DNA from: Microbacteriaceae bacterium
GTDB taxonomy: Bacteria > Actinomycetota > Actinomycetes > Actinomycetales > Microbacteriaceae
DNA length: 15,785 nt
Direction: 5' to 3'
Assembly: GCA_003454135.1 (NCBI GenBank)
Contig: DMKW01000159.1
Location: 1 to 15,785 of the forward strand
Positions 14,882-15,785 of the stretch are shown piece after piece. How positions within the stretch are numbered: the stretch's first letter is position 1; every line of letters begins with the position of its first letter. A program made the position numbers and the translations under genes. A model generated the notes under the pieces. That model was given only the letters and a program-made list of their open reading frames with translations, did no database searches and was not told the origin of the DNA.

Positions 14882-15352
14882 TCAGCCGGCGAGGTCCCGC
14901 AGCACACGCGCGGTGACGATCGCGGCCGATGCGGCTTCCTCGCCCTTGTCCTCCTTCGAGCCGGGCAGGCCGGCCCGGTCGAGGCCCTGCTGCTCGTCGT
15001 CGAGGGTGAGCACGCCGAATCCGACCGGCTTGCCGGTGTCGAGGGCGACGCGGGTGAGGCCATCCGTCGCCGCCGCCGACACGTATTCGAAGTGCGGGGT
15101 GCCGCCGCGGATGATCACGCCCAGCGCGACCACCGCATCCGCGCCGTTCTCGAGGGCGACCTTGCAGGCGACCGCCAGCTCAAAACTGCCGGGAACCCGC
15201 ACGAGCGAGAAGGTGGCGCCGGATGCCTCGAGCACCCGTGTCGCGCCGGCGATCAGCCCGTCGGTGATCACGTCGTGCCAGCGTCCGGCCACGATCACGA
15301 CGTTGAGGCCGGTTCCGTCGACGGCGAGGTCGGGGGATCCTGCTCCGCTCAC
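14882..15352 (-). CDS. ribH: 6,7-dimethyl-8-ribityllumazine synthase
   Basis: This 156-aa enzyme condenses 5-amino-6-ribitylamino-uracil with 3,4-dihydroxy-2-butanone 4-phosphate to make lumazine, the next-to-last step of riboflavin synthesis. It is expected in the cytoplasm as a pentamer or higher assembly. Visible marks are VVIVAGRWHD (substrate loop; a Trp-His version is known in mycobacterial RibH), VPGSFELA, GVIIRGGTPHFEYV with the catalytic His of TPHF, and GVLTLDDEQQGLDRAG followed by KEDKGEEAA. The usual Glu or Gln after IRG is Gly here. The start is GTG at 15352, overlapping the upstream ribA stop by 4 bases (GTGA), so the two are translationally coupled. Length is normal. Confidence 0.96.
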   Translation of the reverse strand: MSGAGSPDLAVDGTGLNVVIVAGRWHDVITDGLIAGATRVLEASGATFSLVRVPGSFELAVACKVALENGADAVVALGVIIRGGTPHFEYVSAAATDGLTRVALDTGKPVGFGVLTLDDEQQGLDRAGLPGSKEDKGEEAASAAIVTARVLRDLAG

Positions 15353-15785
15353 AGGGCGATTCCTTTCAAGAGGTCCTTCTCGGCGATGTGGTGGCCCATC
15401 TTGTCGCGTTTGGCGGCCAGGTAGCCCTCGTTGTGGCTGCCGACGCCGACGATGAGCGGCACCCGCTCGATCACCGTGACGCCGCGCGCCTCGAGCTGGC
15501 GCACCTTTTCGGGGTTGTTCGTCAGCAGCCGGATGGAGGAGATGCCCATCTGGTCAAGGATGCCGGTGGCCGCGCCGTAGTCGCGGGCGTCGGCGGGCAG
15601 GCCCAGCGCGAGGTTCGCGTCGAGCGTGTCGAGTCCGTCCTCCTGCAGCTTGTACGCGCGCAGCTTATTGATCAGGCCGATGCCGCGGCCCTCCTGGCCA
15701 CGCAGGTAGATGACGATGCCGCCCTCCTCCTGGATGGTGTCGAGCGCGGCATCCAGCTGGGGCCCGCACTCGCACTTGAGCGAAC
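15349..15785 (-). CDS. ribA: GTP cyclohydrolase II (C-terminal part; probably of bifunctional RibBA), cut by the window edge
   Basis: The last 144 codons of a GTP cyclohydrolase II domain are present; the 5' end lies beyond the window. The enzyme opens GTP to the first pyrimidine intermediate of riboflavin synthesis. The visible part begins SLKCECGPQLDAAL, containing two of the three zinc-binding cysteines, then YLRGQEGRGIGLINKLRAY with the catalytic and substrate-binding core, LGLPADARDYG, and the family C-terminus IRLLTNNPEKVRQLEARG. In actinobacteria this domain is usually fused behind a DHBP synthase (RibB) domain and placed before ribH, as the GTGA overlap here suggests, but the RibB part cannot be checked in this window. 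Confidence 0.95.
   Translation of the reverse strand, partial: SLKCECGPQLDAALDTIQEEGGIVIYLRGQEGRGIGLINKLRAYKLQEDGLDTLDANLALGLPADARDYGAATGILDQMGISSIRLLTNNPEKVRQLEARGVTVIERVPLIVGVGSHNEGYLAAKRDKMGHHIAEKDLLKGIAL

Noticed and set aside
15300..15400. FMN riboswitch or promoter ahead of ribH
   Set aside because: ribH overlaps the ribA stop by 4 bases and is co-translated. No leader sequence exists there; any riboswitch would lie upstream of the operon, outside the window.
1..15785. CRISPR arrays, tRNA or rRNA genes, insertion sequences
   Set aside because: No spaced repeat array, cloverleaf-like segment, conserved rRNA stretch or transposase motif was found on either strand.

Overview
The window is about 15.8 kb of high-GC DNA with GTG starts, overlapping ATGA/GTGA gene junctions, purine-rich ribosome binding sites and at least two probable leaderless starts. 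Codon use and protein flavour suggest an actinobacterium, most like a member of the Microbacteriaceae; the genus cannot be fixed from the sequence alone. No rRNA, tRNA, CRISPR array, transposase or prophage gene was seen.

Region 1 (1-4865) is a divergent pair of efflux-type ABC systems. On the minus strand is a fused permease/ATPase exporter (106-2187) whose nucleotide-binding domain carries a long Ala/Glu/Pro-rich insertion. Facing away from it is a NodI/DrrA-like ATPase (2243-3169) followed by two overlapping ABC-2 permease genes (3166-4038, 4035-4865). The 55 bp between the divergent starts hold two -10-like hexamers, each 6-8 bases from a GTG start, as expected for leaderless transcripts.

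Region 2 (4866-13236) is one six-gene plus-strand operon for galactoside use: a Tat-type lipoprotein sugar-binding protein, two CUT1 permeases, a DeoR-family regulator, a GH36 alpha-galactosidase and a GH42 beta-galactosidase. Gaps are 37 bp or less and several genes overlap. No ATPase for the importer is present, so it probably uses a shared MsiK/MsmK-type subunit encoded elsewhere. Neither glycosidase starts with an export signal, so the sugar is expected to be imported intact and split inside the cell. The pairing suits a substrate with both alpha- and beta-galactosyl links, or a mixture of such sugars.

Region 3 (13237-14881) lies between the operon and the riboflavin genes. It holds a strong hairpin between convergent genes, the C-terminal two-thirds of an MHS-family (MFS) transporter that has lost its first four membrane segments, a 17-bp-period tandem repeat at the broken end, a small unrecognised ORF and a second hairpin.

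Region 4 (14882-15785) is the 3' end of a riboflavin operon on the minus strand: the C-terminal part of GTP cyclohydrolase II (ribA or ribBA, cut by the window edge), translationally coupled to ribH (lumazine synthase).

Most of the window is recognisable metabolism and transport. I do not see a convincing wholly new system. The items most worth a second look are the insertion in the exporter NBD, the coupled alpha/beta-galactosidase import operon and its possible substrate, and the broken transporter with repeats at its breakpoint.
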